A DNA stretch of 19,696 nucleotides from Opitutaceae bacterium (GTDB lineage Bacteria > Verrucomicrobiota > Verrucomicrobiia > Opitutales > Opitutaceae): contig JANXSC010000278.1 of the NCBI GenBank assembly GCA_025352845.1, forward strand, positions 1-19,696, written 5' to 3'. The position numbers and the translations under genes are program-made. A model generated the notes under the pieces. That model made no database searches. It worked only from the letters and a program-made list of their open reading frames with translations, and had not been told where the DNA came from. Within the stretch, counting starts at the first letter, position 1. Every line of letters begins with the position of its first letter. This document shows, one piece after another, positions 6,913 to 13,986 of the stretch.

Positions 6913-7158
6913 ATGAATACCGTCATCAGCGCGAAGGAACTCCGGGCTTCACTGCCGGCCGTCGTCGAGCGCGTGCGCCGCGGTGGCCGCTACACCGTGA
7001 TCTACCGGAGCCGACCGGCATTTCAGCTGATTCCCGTCGATGGCATTCCGGCTCCAACCGGTGACACGGCCTCCGATTCGCTCTACCGCGCCGCGCCGCT
7101 CGGCCGTTCTACCGACGGCCGCACGGCGGCGGATCACGACCCGCTACTTTACGCCTGA
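6913..7158 (+). CDS. Type II antitoxin, Phd/YefM-like
   Basis: This 81-residue protein starts MNTVISAKELRASLPAVVER and continues with a segment containing GGRYTVIYRSRPAFQLIPV. That is the Phd/YefM N-terminal dimerisation and DNA-binding pattern (isa.elr..l..v..rv..g....i..r..p...l.pv). The C-terminal 30 residues (STDGRTAADHDPLLYA at the end) are poorly structured in appearance, as expected for the toxin-neutralising tail. The stop TGA shares its A with the toxin ATG (TGATG), so translation is coupled. A palindrome at 6890-6909 sits just upstream and probably mediates autoregulation. The toxin next door is a PIN ribonuclease, so this is a Phd-type antitoxin in a VapBC-like arrangement. Confidence 0.85.
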   Translation: MNTVISAKELRASLPAVVERVRRGGRYTVIYRSRPAFQLIPVDGIPAPTGDTASDSLYRAAPLGRSTDGRTAADHDPLLYA

Positions 7159-7565
7159 TGAAGGCCTTGTTTGCCGACACCGCCGGCTGGATGGCGTGCG
7201 CCGATGCAGCCGATCCCGCCCACCGCGCCACCGTGGCCGCACGCGATGGGTGGCTGAAGGCGGGCGGCGTGTTCGTCACCACCGACTACATCGCCGACGA
7301 AACCCTCACCCTCATCCGCATGCGGCTCGGTCCTGCCGCAGCCGAGGAGTGGTGGCGGCAGGTGGACGCCAGCTCCCGCGTGCGCTGGGAAACCATCACA
7401 GGTGCCCGCGCCGAAAAAGCCCGCAGCCTTTTCTTTCGCTACGCGGACAAGGATTTCTCTTTCACCGACTGCACCAGCTTCGTGGTGATGCGCGAACTTC
7501 GGCTGCAAGCCGCACTCACGACTGATCACCATTTTTCTCAGATGGGTTTCGCCCAAAAACCATAG
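7158..7565 (+). CDS. vapC: PIN-domain toxin, VapC-type ribonuclease
   Basis: This 135-residue protein has the size and layout of VapC toxins. The four acidic residues of the PIN active site are visible: D7 (MKALFADTAGW), E48 (YIADETLTLI), D104 (FSFTDCTSFVV) and D123 (LTTDHHFSQMGF). These bind Mg2+/Mn2+ for cleavage of RNA, usually tRNA or rRNA, when the antitoxin is lost. It overlaps the antitoxin stop by one base, so the pair is one translationally coupled operon. The SDR gene at 7579 begins 13 bases after its stop on the same strand, so read-through into the biosynthetic locus is possible. All catalytic residues are present, so the toxin looks intact. Confidence 0.92.
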   Translation: MKALFADTAGWMACADAADPAHRATVAARDGWLKAGGVFVTTDYIADETLTLIRMRLGPAAAEEWWRQVDASSRVRWETITGARAEKARSLFFRYADKDFSFTDCTSFVVMRELRLQAALTTDHHFSQMGFAQKP

Positions 7566-7578
7566 GCGTCCGGGAAAC

Positions 7579-8544
7579 ATGAAACTCCTCGTCACCGGCG
7601 CCTCCGGTTTCGTTGGCGGCAAGCTGATCGAACGCGCGCAGGCCGCGGGTGCCTGGGAGGTTTTTGGCGTTGGCCGTCGGCCGCTCAATCAACGCGACTA
7701 CGCCTCGGTTGATCTCAGTCGGCCGTTCGAGCTGCCGTTCGCGCCTGATGTCGTGGTGCACGCCGCGGCACGGTCTTCGCCGTGGGGCACGCGCGCCGAA
7801 TTCGACCGGCAGAACGTCGAGGCCACGCGCCGCGTGATCGAATTCTGCGAGCAGCGGGGCCGGCCCAAACTGATCTACATTTCCTCCTCCTCGGTTTTCT
7901 ACCGGCCCGAGCACCAGTTCGATCTCACGGAGACTTCGCCCATCGGGCCGGCTTTCGTGAACACCTACGCCGAGACCAAATTCGCCGGCGAGCAGCTCGT
8001 GCGCGGCTACGCGGGCGCGTGGACGATTCTGCGGCCGCGCGCGGTCTTCGGCCCCGGCGACACCGTGCTTTTCCCACGCATCATCGCCGCCGCGCAACGC
8101 GGACGCCTCCCGCTACTCGTCGCCGATGGCCGCCCTGCCGTCGGCGATTTGATCTACATCGACTCGCTCACCGACTACATCCTTCACGCCGCGCGCGACC
8201 CCGCCGTCGTCGGTGACTTCAATCTCACGAACGCCCAGCCGGTTCCCATCCTCGATTTCCTCCTGGGCGTGTTCAATCAACTCGGCATCGCGCGTCCCAC
8301 GCGCCGCGTGCCGGTCGCACGTGCGATGCGATTCGCGGCTGCGACCGAGGCGATTTATCGCGTGCTGCCCTTTCTCGGCGAGCCCCCGATCACGCGTTTC
8401 GGCGTGAGTGTGTTTGCGTGGTCGAAGACATTCGACGTGCGCAAATCCCTCGCCGCGCTCGGCCCGCCTTCCGTTTCGATCGCCGTGGGCGTCGAAGCCT
8501 TTGTGCACTGGCAACGCGGTCAGTCGATCACAACTCCATCGTGA
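7579..8544 (+). CDS. Extended SDR, NAD-dependent epimerase/dehydratase (3-beta-HSD-like)
   Basis: This 321-residue Rossmann-fold enzyme has the NAD(P) motif GASGFVG at residues 7-13, HAAARSSPWG at about 61-70, the catalytic pair Y130 and K134 (TYAETKFAGE) and a Ser-rich strand ISSSSVFYRP supplying the catalytic Ser. LRPRAVFGPGD and LIYIDSLTDYI are typical of extended SDRs in the 3-beta-hydroxysteroid dehydrogenase/OleD-like branch. It would oxidise or reduce a hydroxyl/keto group, but the substrate is unknown. It follows the toxin gene by 13 bases and its last 17 bases overlap, tail to tail, the Rieske oxygenase gene. Through this it adjoins the ATP-grasp/GNAT/Rieske and KAS III/MBL genes; membership of that pathway is inferred from position. 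The ATG at 7579 begins directly with the beta-strand MKLLVTG. Confidence 0.88.
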   Translation: MKLLVTGASGFVGGKLIERAQAAGAWEVFGVGRRPLNQRDYASVDLSRPFELPFAPDVVVHAAARSSPWGTRAEFDRQNVEATRRVIEFCEQRGRPKLIYISSSSVFYRPEHQFDLTETSPIGPAFVNTYAETKFAGEQLVRGYAGAWTILRPRAVFGPGDTVLFPRIIAAAQRGRLPLLVADGRPAVGDLIYIDSLTDYILHAARDPAVVGDFNLTNAQPVPILDFLLGVFNQLGIARPTRRVPVARAMRFAAATEAIYRVLPFLGEPPITRFGVSVFAWSKTFDVRKSLAALGPPSVSIAVGVEAFVHWQRGQSITTPS

Positions 8545-9556
8545 GCTTCGCTTCGTAGTTCGAAGCCGGCGGGGAATTTTCTCCGGTGCGCCCCAGAAAA
8601 TACAAAATGTGCGGCCGCATCACATCAAGCGGCGTCGAGGTAAACTTCGCGCCGCCGAAGCGGTCAATGTTCGCCTGCTGCTTCCGCAAGACGTCCTGAT
8701 CTTGCCGCAGCACGCGGCCGAACACGAAGCGCAGCGCGAGCCGCTTCAGCCACGCGGGCGCGAGCTTTCGTGGCGTGGAGATGCACGAGTGGATCAGCAC
8801 ACGCCGCTCGTCGCAGGGCGTGAAGTGCGACGTGAGCAGAAACCGCGTGCCCTTCGGCCCGGCATACTCAAGCTGCGCGGTGCCCGGCGGGAAAAACCGC
8901 CCGATACTCGTCGCGCGCGTGCCTTCGAGCAGGCGCGGAATCAGGCCGTCGGGCACGCCGTCCTCGCGGTAAACGGCCTCGGCCATCTCAGCCGTGCGAC
9001 GCACCGTCACCTCCACCGTGCGCCGTTTCGCGGCCCGCCGCACGAGGCCCGCGTGCGCGAAATGCGAATGACACGCATCGAGCAAATTCTCCAAACCGTC
9101 GATCAGTGCGCAGTCCGCCGTCGCCGGCCAGAGTATCGTGTCGAATCGGCGGTCGTCGGGCGCGACGTGACGCCGCGGCGGCAGGTCGCGTTCACCCTCG
9201 CCGAGCCGCACCCACACGAGCCCGTCCCGCTCAGCGACACCGACGGCTGCCGCGTGTTGATGCCGATGCTCGCACGCGCCCGGCATTCCCGGAATCCGCC
9301 GGCACTTGCCACCGCCATCGAATGCCCACCCATGATACGAACACTCGATCAAACCGTCGACGATCCGGCCGGCCGACAGTGGCGCATTGCGATGCGGACA
9401 GCGGTCGAGCAGCGCCGCGGCTTTGCTTTCCGCGCGAAACAGCACAAGCGGCACACCAAGGATCGTGCGCGCAACTGGCCGCCGACCCAATTCGGCCGAG
9501 GTGCCCGCAACCCACCATTGTTCGCGCAACGATTCGAGCGTGGGCACGGCGCTCAT
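8528..9556 (-). CDS. Rieske [2Fe-2S] non-heme iron oxygenase
   Basis: This 342-residue protein carries both cofactor sites. The Rieske cluster ligands are C53 and H55 (CPHRNAPLSAG) and C72 and H75 (CSYHGWAFD). The mononuclear iron motif is N157..D160..H163....H168 (GLENLLDACHSHFAHAG). The C-terminal part (SIGRFFPPGTAQLEYAG, then RRVLIHSCISTPRK) resembles the pheophorbide-a-oxygenase/vanillate-demethylase-like group that hydroxylates or demethylates single substrates. It needs a reductase, and none is encoded nearby, so a housekeeping ferredoxin system probably supplies electrons. Its ATG overlaps the GNAT stop as ATGA, making it the last gene of a three-gene coupled operon. The substrate is unknown. 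Confidence 0.9.
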   Translation of the reverse strand: MSAVPTLESLREQWWVAGTSAELGRRPVARTILGVPLVLFRAESKAAALLDRCPHRNAPLSAGRIVDGLIECSYHGWAFDGGGKCRRIPGMPGACEHRHQHAAAVGVAERDGLVWVRLGEGERDLPPRRHVAPDDRRFDTILWPATADCALIDGLENLLDACHSHFAHAGLVRRAAKRRTVEVTVRRTAEMAEAVYREDGVPDGLIPRLLEGTRATSIGRFFPPGTAQLEYAGPKGTRFLLTSHFTPCDERRVLIHSCISTPRKLAPAWLKRLALRFVFGRVLRQDQDVLRKQQANIDRFGGAKFTSTPLDVMRPHILYFLGRTGENSPPASNYEAKLTMEL

Positions 9557-10689
9557 AACTGAAATTTCCGCATGAGCGGCACGCCAAGACCATTTGTCAC
9601 TGCGGCCAGCGTGCTCACCGCGAACCGCCGCGCCGGCGTGAGATGCCGATCGTAGATTACGCTGTATTCGATCTGCGGGCTGCCGCCGCGGAGGCGTTTG
9701 AACTGCGCTGCGCCGGAACTGAGGTTGAGCCGCAGCCCGTGCTGCATCGCAAATTGAAACGTGAGGGTCATGAGCAGGCGGTAGAGTCCGAGCCGGGAGT
9801 CGAGCGACGTATCGTAGCCGACAATCGGTGCGGTCACGATGCCATCGATGGCAAACAGACCGAGGATGCCAACGAGTTTTCCCGCCGGTGCCCGCAAGCC
9901 GAAAAACGTCATCACCCGCGCGCGATGGCACAACCTCAGGTAAGCGGCGGTGAACTGCGGATTGAGTCGCGAATATTTTTCAATGTAGAGCTGGCGGTAG
10001 AGTTCGGCCATCCGCGCGTAGTCTGCTTCGCCAAGTTCGTCGTGCGCGATCACGCGAAACTCCATTCGCGCGAGTAACTGTCGATCGAGTTTCGCGTTGT
10101 GGGTGGTGAGCCAGGTCCGCGCGAAATCTTCAAAAACATAAACCTGCCGGCTCGCCACGAGTTTGTAGCCGCTCGCGCGAGACTGCCCGAGCAGTGCAGC
10201 GTCGCTCCACGCGTTCAGGGAGCGAAAGCAGATGAAGTGCTGGGGGAATTTTTCGCGCAGCACCTCAGTGATGGCGTCGAGGTTCCAGGTCGCGTCGCGC
10301 CGAAGCAGATTCGTGGAAACCATCCAGTTGTTCACCTGCACCATTTGGTTAATCCGCGCCGCCTTCAGCACCGCACCGGCCGAGTCGGCGAGCGCGCCGA
10401 GCGCGGGGCACCACCACCGATCGCGCAGCAGCCGCGTCTCCTCTTTCGCGTAGGTGGCGTAAGCGGTGTAGGGCGAACAGGTGTAGGTGTTGCCGTAGTC
10501 CGCCTCGTTGATCGTCACCGGCAGCACCGCATGGCCCGTGTGCAGCAAGCGCAGCTCCGTGCGCAGATTCGCGACGAGTCGCGTCACTCCCTGCTGCGCA
10601 AATCCGCCCGTGAAGGCACGCAGCATCTCGCTGCCCGCGGGCCAGTCCGTCGCGGTCATCGTCGCCGGATCGAGGAGCCGCACGCTCAT
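9553..10689 (-). CDS. GNAT-fold acyltransferase, FemAB/BioF2-like (Acetyltransf_6 type)
   Basis: This 378-residue protein begins MSVRLLDPATMTATDWPAGS. Its C-terminal half has the pattern of FemAB/BioF2-like acyltransferases: YRQLYIEKYSRLNPQFTAAY, then GILGLFAIDGIVTAPIVGYD, and LNLSSGAAQFKRLRGG with the family's conserved FKR and glycines. Such enzymes move acyl or aminoacyl groups onto amines, for example in cell-wall, lipid or specialised metabolite synthesis. The exact donor and acceptor cannot be read from sequence. The ATG at 10689 overlaps the upstream ATP-grasp stop as ATGA and has a GAGG seven bases before it, one of the few clear ribosome sites here. Its own stop overlaps the Rieske start as ATGA. 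Annotation as GNAT-like is moderately sure; the chemical role is inference. Confidence 0.75.
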   Translation of the reverse strand: MSVRLLDPATMTATDWPAGSEMLRAFTGGFAQQGVTRLVANLRTELRLLHTGHAVLPVTINEADYGNTYTCSPYTAYATYAKEETRLLRDRWWCPALGALADSAGAVLKAARINQMVQVNNWMVSTNLLRRDATWNLDAITEVLREKFPQHFICFRSLNAWSDAALLGQSRASGYKLVASRQVYVFEDFARTWLTTHNAKLDRQLLARMEFRVIAHDELGEADYARMAELYRQLYIEKYSRLNPQFTAAYLRLCHRARVMTFFGLRAPAGKLVGILGLFAIDGIVTAPIVGYDTSLDSRLGLYRLLMTLTFQFAMQHGLRLNLSSGAAQFKRLRGGSPQIEYSVIYDRHLTPARRFAVSTLAAVTNGLGVPLMRKFQL

Positions 10690-11840
10690 ATAATGTCCTC
10701 GCCGTCCCACTCGAGGTCGCGGGTGGAGGCGGCCTGCGGAGTGATACCGCGCAGCGCCGCCGTCGCGAGTGTCGCACCTAGGCCGGCAAAAACATAAAAG
10801 GCCGGCCACGGATCGCTTCGCGACCACAACACATCACGCGCCGCGTGCCAGTCCGCCGCGAGGGCGCGGAATTTCCCGTGACGGAGAGCATCCACCACCC
10901 CGATTGTCAGCATCGCCGTTCCCAACATCCCCGGTCGATCGTTCGCCGGCCGGAGGATCTCTCCGGGCTCGTGCGCGAACGCTCGCGCCAATCCATCCTT
11001 GAGCGCGAATAAATGGAGTCCGCTCGTCGCGCGCGGATTGCACTCCAGCACGTGCATGCCTCCATCCGGTGACTCGATGAAATCAAACGCGATTTGCCCC
11101 GTGTAGCGCGTCTTCGCCACGAACCTCGCGACAAACGCCTCAATCGCTGGCACCCGTTGCGGCGAAAAATAATAGCCCGAGCCACGCCCCGCGCGCCACA
11201 GCGGCACGTAGAGCGCGTGCGCACACAACCGGCCATCGCGCGCGATCGAGTAGCTGCACAGCTCCCGCCCCGCCACGAAGCGTTGCGCCACCCACGGGCG
11301 CTCCACCCTCGGCGCCAGCGCCGCCACCTCGGCTGCCTTCGGCTGCACCAGCGTGTGCATCGCGAATCGCGAAAACACGGGCTTGAACACCAGCTCCTCC
11401 GACGGGACGGGCAGCGCCCTCAAATGGGCCGGTGAAGCCAACCGCCACGTCTCCGGCACGCCAATCCCAAGGTCCTGCGCCAGGCGGGTGAACCGCCACT
11501 TGTCGTGCAGCTCTGCCAGCAGCGAAAACTCCGCGCAGAACAAGTCCGCCTCTCCGCGCAACCGCTCCGCGTGCCGCGCGACAAAGAACACCTCCTCGCA
11601 CGTCGGCACGATCAGTTCGATCTTCTCCCGCCGCACAATCACGCCGATGGCTTCGGCGAAGGCTTGCGGCTCCTGCCGCGGCGGCGGCACGCGAAGGCTC
11701 CGACTCACCGCGCGCGAGGCCCGCGCTAAAAAATACGCGGCGCTGTCCGCCACGAAAACCTCCATGCCCGCCGCCGCAAAATGCCGCGCCAGATCGAGCG
11801 CCACCGGCGCTCGTCCCCCGGTGATCAGCACGCGATTCAT
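10686..11840 (-). CDS. ATP-grasp carboxylate-amine ligase-like protein
   Basis: This is a 384-residue protein. The N-terminal pre-ATP-grasp Rossmann-like part begins MNRVLITGGRAPVALDLARH. The ATP-grasp core follows: K153 (ELVFKPVFSRF), E193 in WVAQRFVAGRELCSYSI, and the metal-binding triad D253, E266 and N268 (IAFDFIESPDGGMHVLECNPR). The family joins a carboxylate, activated as acyl phosphate, to an amine or thiol, often an amino acid. Residues about 346-362 (PAFYVFAGLGATLATAA) are hydrophobic and could touch the membrane. It is the first gene of the coupled ATP-grasp/GNAT/Rieske operon. The ATG at 11840 is preferred because it starts the first beta-strand; a start at 11876 would add 12 unconserved-looking residues. 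The substrate is unknown. Confidence 0.85.
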   Translation of the reverse strand: MNRVLITGGRAPVALDLARHFAAAGMEVFVADSAAYFLARASRAVSRSLRVPPPRQEPQAFAEAIGVIVRREKIELIVPTCEEVFFVARHAERLRGEADLFCAEFSLLAELHDKWRFTRLAQDLGIGVPETWRLASPAHLRALPVPSEELVFKPVFSRFAMHTLVQPKAAEVAALAPRVERPWVAQRFVAGRELCSYSIARDGRLCAHALYVPLWRAGRGSGYYFSPQRVPAIEAFVARFVAKTRYTGQIAFDFIESPDGGMHVLECNPRATSGLHLFALKDGLARAFAHEPGEILRPANDRPGMLGTAMLTIGVVDALRHGKFRALAADWHAARDVLWSRSDPWPAFYVFAGLGATLATAALRGITPQAASTRDLEWDGEDII

Positions 11841-11918
11841 CCCGCCAAAACGTGGGGACGCGGCCGACTCCGGCAACGATTCTCTTGACCGAGTAGTGCC
11901 TCAGTTTGGTTTTTTGCT

Positions 11919-12005
11919 GTCATTGGGAGGAGTGTAGCGACGAAGCAATCCATCTGAAATTCCGGCTGGTTTGACGAGCCCGGCTTCCGCTGGGCTCGCA
12001 ATGAC
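11919..12005. repeat. Dispersed intergenic repeat between divergent operons
   Basis: GTCATTGGGAG at 11919 and CTCGCAATGAC at 11995-12005 form near-perfect inverted ends (one mismatch in 11). The inner sequence includes GTAGCGACGAAGCAATC, typical of a repeat scattered between genes in many bacteria. A decayed copy lies at 2549-2609. It occupies the middle of the 257-base gap holding both divergent promoters of the biosynthetic locus; no other clear site was seen in that gap. Confidence 0.75.
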
Positions 12006-12097
12006 AAGCCAAATTGGGCCACGACCCTTTTCCGTTTTCTCGTTTCCTCCGCGCTCGCTTCGCCGATCAATTTTCGTTTCATCACGGCGCTTTCCGC

Positions 12098-13081
12098 ATG
12101 CAACAATACTTCCGCATCGCCGGCCTCGGCGGCCACCTGCCGGCGAAGGTGATTACTGCCGCGGAACTCGATGCGCGCCTCAGTCTAGCGCCGGGCTGTA
12201 CACTCCGCCACACCGGCGTCGCCACGCGTCACCAGCGCGCGCCCGACGAAACCGCCACCGACCTCGGCTGCCGTGCCGCCCGCGCCGCGCTTGCGGACGC
12301 CGGCCTGCGCCTCCGCGACATCGATCTGATCATCGATGCGAGCACGTGCCAGCAGCAGCCCATTCCCACCAACGCCGCGCTCCTTCAGAAAGCGCTCGGG
12401 CCCGAGGCGCACGGCAGCGCGGCGTTTGATGTGCACGCGTCGTGTCTGAGTTTCGTCGTCGCGCTCGCCACCGCGAACGCGTTTTTCGCCGCCGGCCAAT
12501 ACCGCCACGCGCTCATCGTGAGCGCGGAGACGGCCCTCAACGGCGTGAACTGGGCCGACCCCGCGAGCGCGTGCCTGATGGGTGATGGTGCCGCCGCGGT
12601 CGTCGTCTCTCTCGTTGAGGCACCGGTCGCCAACTTCGCCTATCGCTACGAAACTTTCGGCGAATTCGCTCACGTCTGCGAGGTCGCGGGCGGCGGTCAC
12701 CGTTTGCCGCCCTACGCCATCACGCCGGAAAACGAGTCGCGCTATCGCTTCTTCATGGACGGACCGCGCCTGCACAAAGCCGCGAGCCGACACCTGCCGC
12801 CGCTCGTGGAGCGTGTGCTGCGCGAAGCCCACGCCGCCCTCGCCGACCTTCACGTCGTGCCACACCAAGCCTCCGGTCCGGCCATGGAACTAATCGCGCG
12901 GCGCCTCGGCATCGCACGGGACCGGTTGCACAGCTCGCTCGCGGATCACGGCAATCTCGTCGCCGCCGGCATTCCGTTTGCGCTGCATCTTGCGCGCGAA
13001 AAAATCGGCACCGGCTCGCGGGTGATCTTCATCGGCACCGCGGCGGGCTACTCGCAGGCCGCAATGGTGTTCACGTTGTGA
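12098..13081 (+). CDS. 3-oxoacyl-ACP synthase III-like condensing enzyme
   Basis: This 327-residue protein is of FabH size. The thiolase-fold catalytic triad is complete: C116 (FDVHASCLSFVVAL), H256 (LHVVPHQASGPAME) and N286 (LADHGNLVAAGIPFAL). Further marks are DLIIDASTC at about 76-84 and SACLMGDGAAAVVV at about 157-170. FabH-type enzymes condense an acyl-CoA starter with malonyl-ACP; relatives in gene clusters make C-C or ester bonds. The Cys context (HASCLSF rather than AACAGF) suggests a specialised branch rather than housekeeping fatty-acid FabH. It is coupled to the MBL gene by GTGA. The ATG at 12098 was chosen because it begins the first strand (YFRIAGLGGHLP); an upstream in-frame ATG at 12014 would add a 28-residue basic/aromatic tail. 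Confidence 0.9.
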   Translation: MQQYFRIAGLGGHLPAKVITAAELDARLSLAPGCTLRHTGVATRHQRAPDETATDLGCRAARAALADAGLRLRDIDLIIDASTCQQQPIPTNAALLQKALGPEAHGSAAFDVHASCLSFVVALATANAFFAAGQYRHALIVSAETALNGVNWADPASACLMGDGAAAVVVSLVEAPVANFAYRYETFGEFAHVCEVAGGGHRLPPYAITPENESRYRFFMDGPRLHKAASRHLPPLVERVLREAHAALADLHVVPHQASGPAMELIARRLGIARDRLHSSLADHGNLVAAGIPFALHLAREKIGTGSRVIFIGTAAGYSQAAMVFTL

Positions 13082-13911
13082 GCTTCGCCCGCATCTCGCC
13101 CGCTCCGATGGAAATTCGTTATTTAAATGGCGGCTATTGTCGGCAACTGCTCGCGATGGCCGACCGGCGCACGTGGCGTATCGGCGAATTTCAGGCCGTT
13201 TTCCTCGCGGTCGCGCACCCGCGCCACGGCTGGGTGCTCATCGACACTGGTTACGGCACGAGCTTCGCCGCCGCCACGCGCCGTTGGCCGCGCTGCCTCT
13301 ACCGCTGGGTTACGCCCGTCGTCACACGCGAACCGACGGCCGAGATCCTGCGCACACACGGCATCGAGCCCACGGACATCCGGCACATCGTGCTGACGCA
13401 TTTTCACGCTGACCACATCGGCGGCACGCGGGAGTTTCCCGCCGCGACATTTCACCACGCCACCGAGGCCCTCGCCCCGTTACTCGCGCTCTCCGCCTTC
13501 GCGCAAACCCGCCACGCGTTCCTGCCCGCGCAACTCCCCGACGACTTCGCCGCCCGCGCCAACCCGATCTCGCTCGCGCAATTCCGCCCCGATCCCGTCA
13601 CGGGTTTTTCCGGCCACAATCTTTTTGGCGACGGCTCGATCACGTTGCTGCAGTTGCCCGGTCACGCGCCCGGGCATCTCGGCGTGCGCCTCGCCGACGC
13701 GCACGGTCGGCTCCTCTACGCCGCTGACGCCTTCTGGCACCATCGCCAAATCGAAGAAAAAATTTCCCCGTTCCTCCTCGCCCGCATCGTAATCCACGAC
13801 AACCGCGCCTACGACGCCACGGTCGCGAGCCTGCGAGAATTGCAGCGCGCCGGCACCTGCCGCATCGTGGCCTGCCACTGCCCGGCCACGCAGGCGTTAG
13901 TCAGCCGGTAG
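13078..13911 (+). CDS. Metallo-beta-lactamase-fold hydrolase
   Basis: This 277-residue protein has the MBL metal motif THFHADH (H108, H110, D112, H113) preceded by GWVLIDTGYG. Further ligands are H196 or H200 in LPGHAPGHLGV, D217 (LLYAADAFW) and probably H267 (CHCPATQ). It belongs to the lactonase/glyoxalase-II-like hydrolases. In this context it may release or trim an acyl thioester or open a lactone made by the condensing enzyme; that is inference. The GTG at 13078 overlaps the KAS III stop as GTGA and fits coupling. An ATG at 13108 (MEIRYLNGGYC) is a good alternative, because recognisable homology seems to begin there. It is the last gene of the plus-strand pair. Confidence 0.88.
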   Translation: MSFARISPAPMEIRYLNGGYCRQLLAMADRRTWRIGEFQAVFLAVAHPRHGWVLIDTGYGTSFAAATRRWPRCLYRWVTPVVTREPTAEILRTHGIEPTDIRHIVLTHFHADHIGGTREFPAATFHHATEALAPLLALSAFAQTRHAFLPAQLPDDFAARANPISLAQFRPDPVTGFSGHNLFGDGSITLLQLPGHAPGHLGVRLADAHGRLLYAADAFWHHRQIEEKISPFLLARIVIHDNRAYDATVASLRELQRAGTCRIVACHCPATQALVSR

Positions 13912-13950
13912 CGCGAGGGCGCGACTCGCTTCTACTTCGTCCGACCGAGA

Positions 13951-13986
13951 TTGCCACGCTTCCCTACCCTCATCCACGCTCACGCC
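13951..13986 (+). promoter_or_regulatory. Leader shared with ppnP
   Basis: These 36 bases before the ATG at 13987 align without gaps to 2701-2736 (25 identities, including TTGCC and TCCACGCTCACG). It also contains a -10-like TACCCT (13965-13970). The regulatory meaning is unproven. Confidence 0.3.

Larger units (their letters stand above)
7579..13911. other. Candidate small biosynthetic locus (SDR, Rieske, GNAT, ATP-grasp, KAS III, MBL)
   Basis: Six enzyme genes fill 6.3 kb. Three minus-strand genes (ATP-grasp, GNAT, Rieske) are joined by ATGA stop/start overlaps. Two plus-strand genes (KAS III, MBL) are joined by a GTGA overlap. These two operons diverge from 11841-12097. The SDR converges on the Rieske gene with a 17-base overlap. 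Condensing, hydrolysing, ligating, acylating, oxygenating and reducing enzymes in one place imply a specialised metabolite or unusual lipid. There is no acyl carrier protein, transporter or regulator in the locus. Confidence 0.6.

Noticed and set aside
8408..9562. Plus-strand reading frame of 384 codons
   Set aside because: It is antisense to the Rieske oxygenase with all ligands present and overlaps the end of the SDR in another frame.
11837..12136. Small minus-strand reading frame containing MDCFVATLLPMT
   Set aside because: This is translation of the dispersed repeat at 11919-12005, not a gene.
13912..13931. Possible terminator after the MBL gene (GCGAG ... CTCGC)
   Set aside because: The stem is only five bases and no T tract follows directly.
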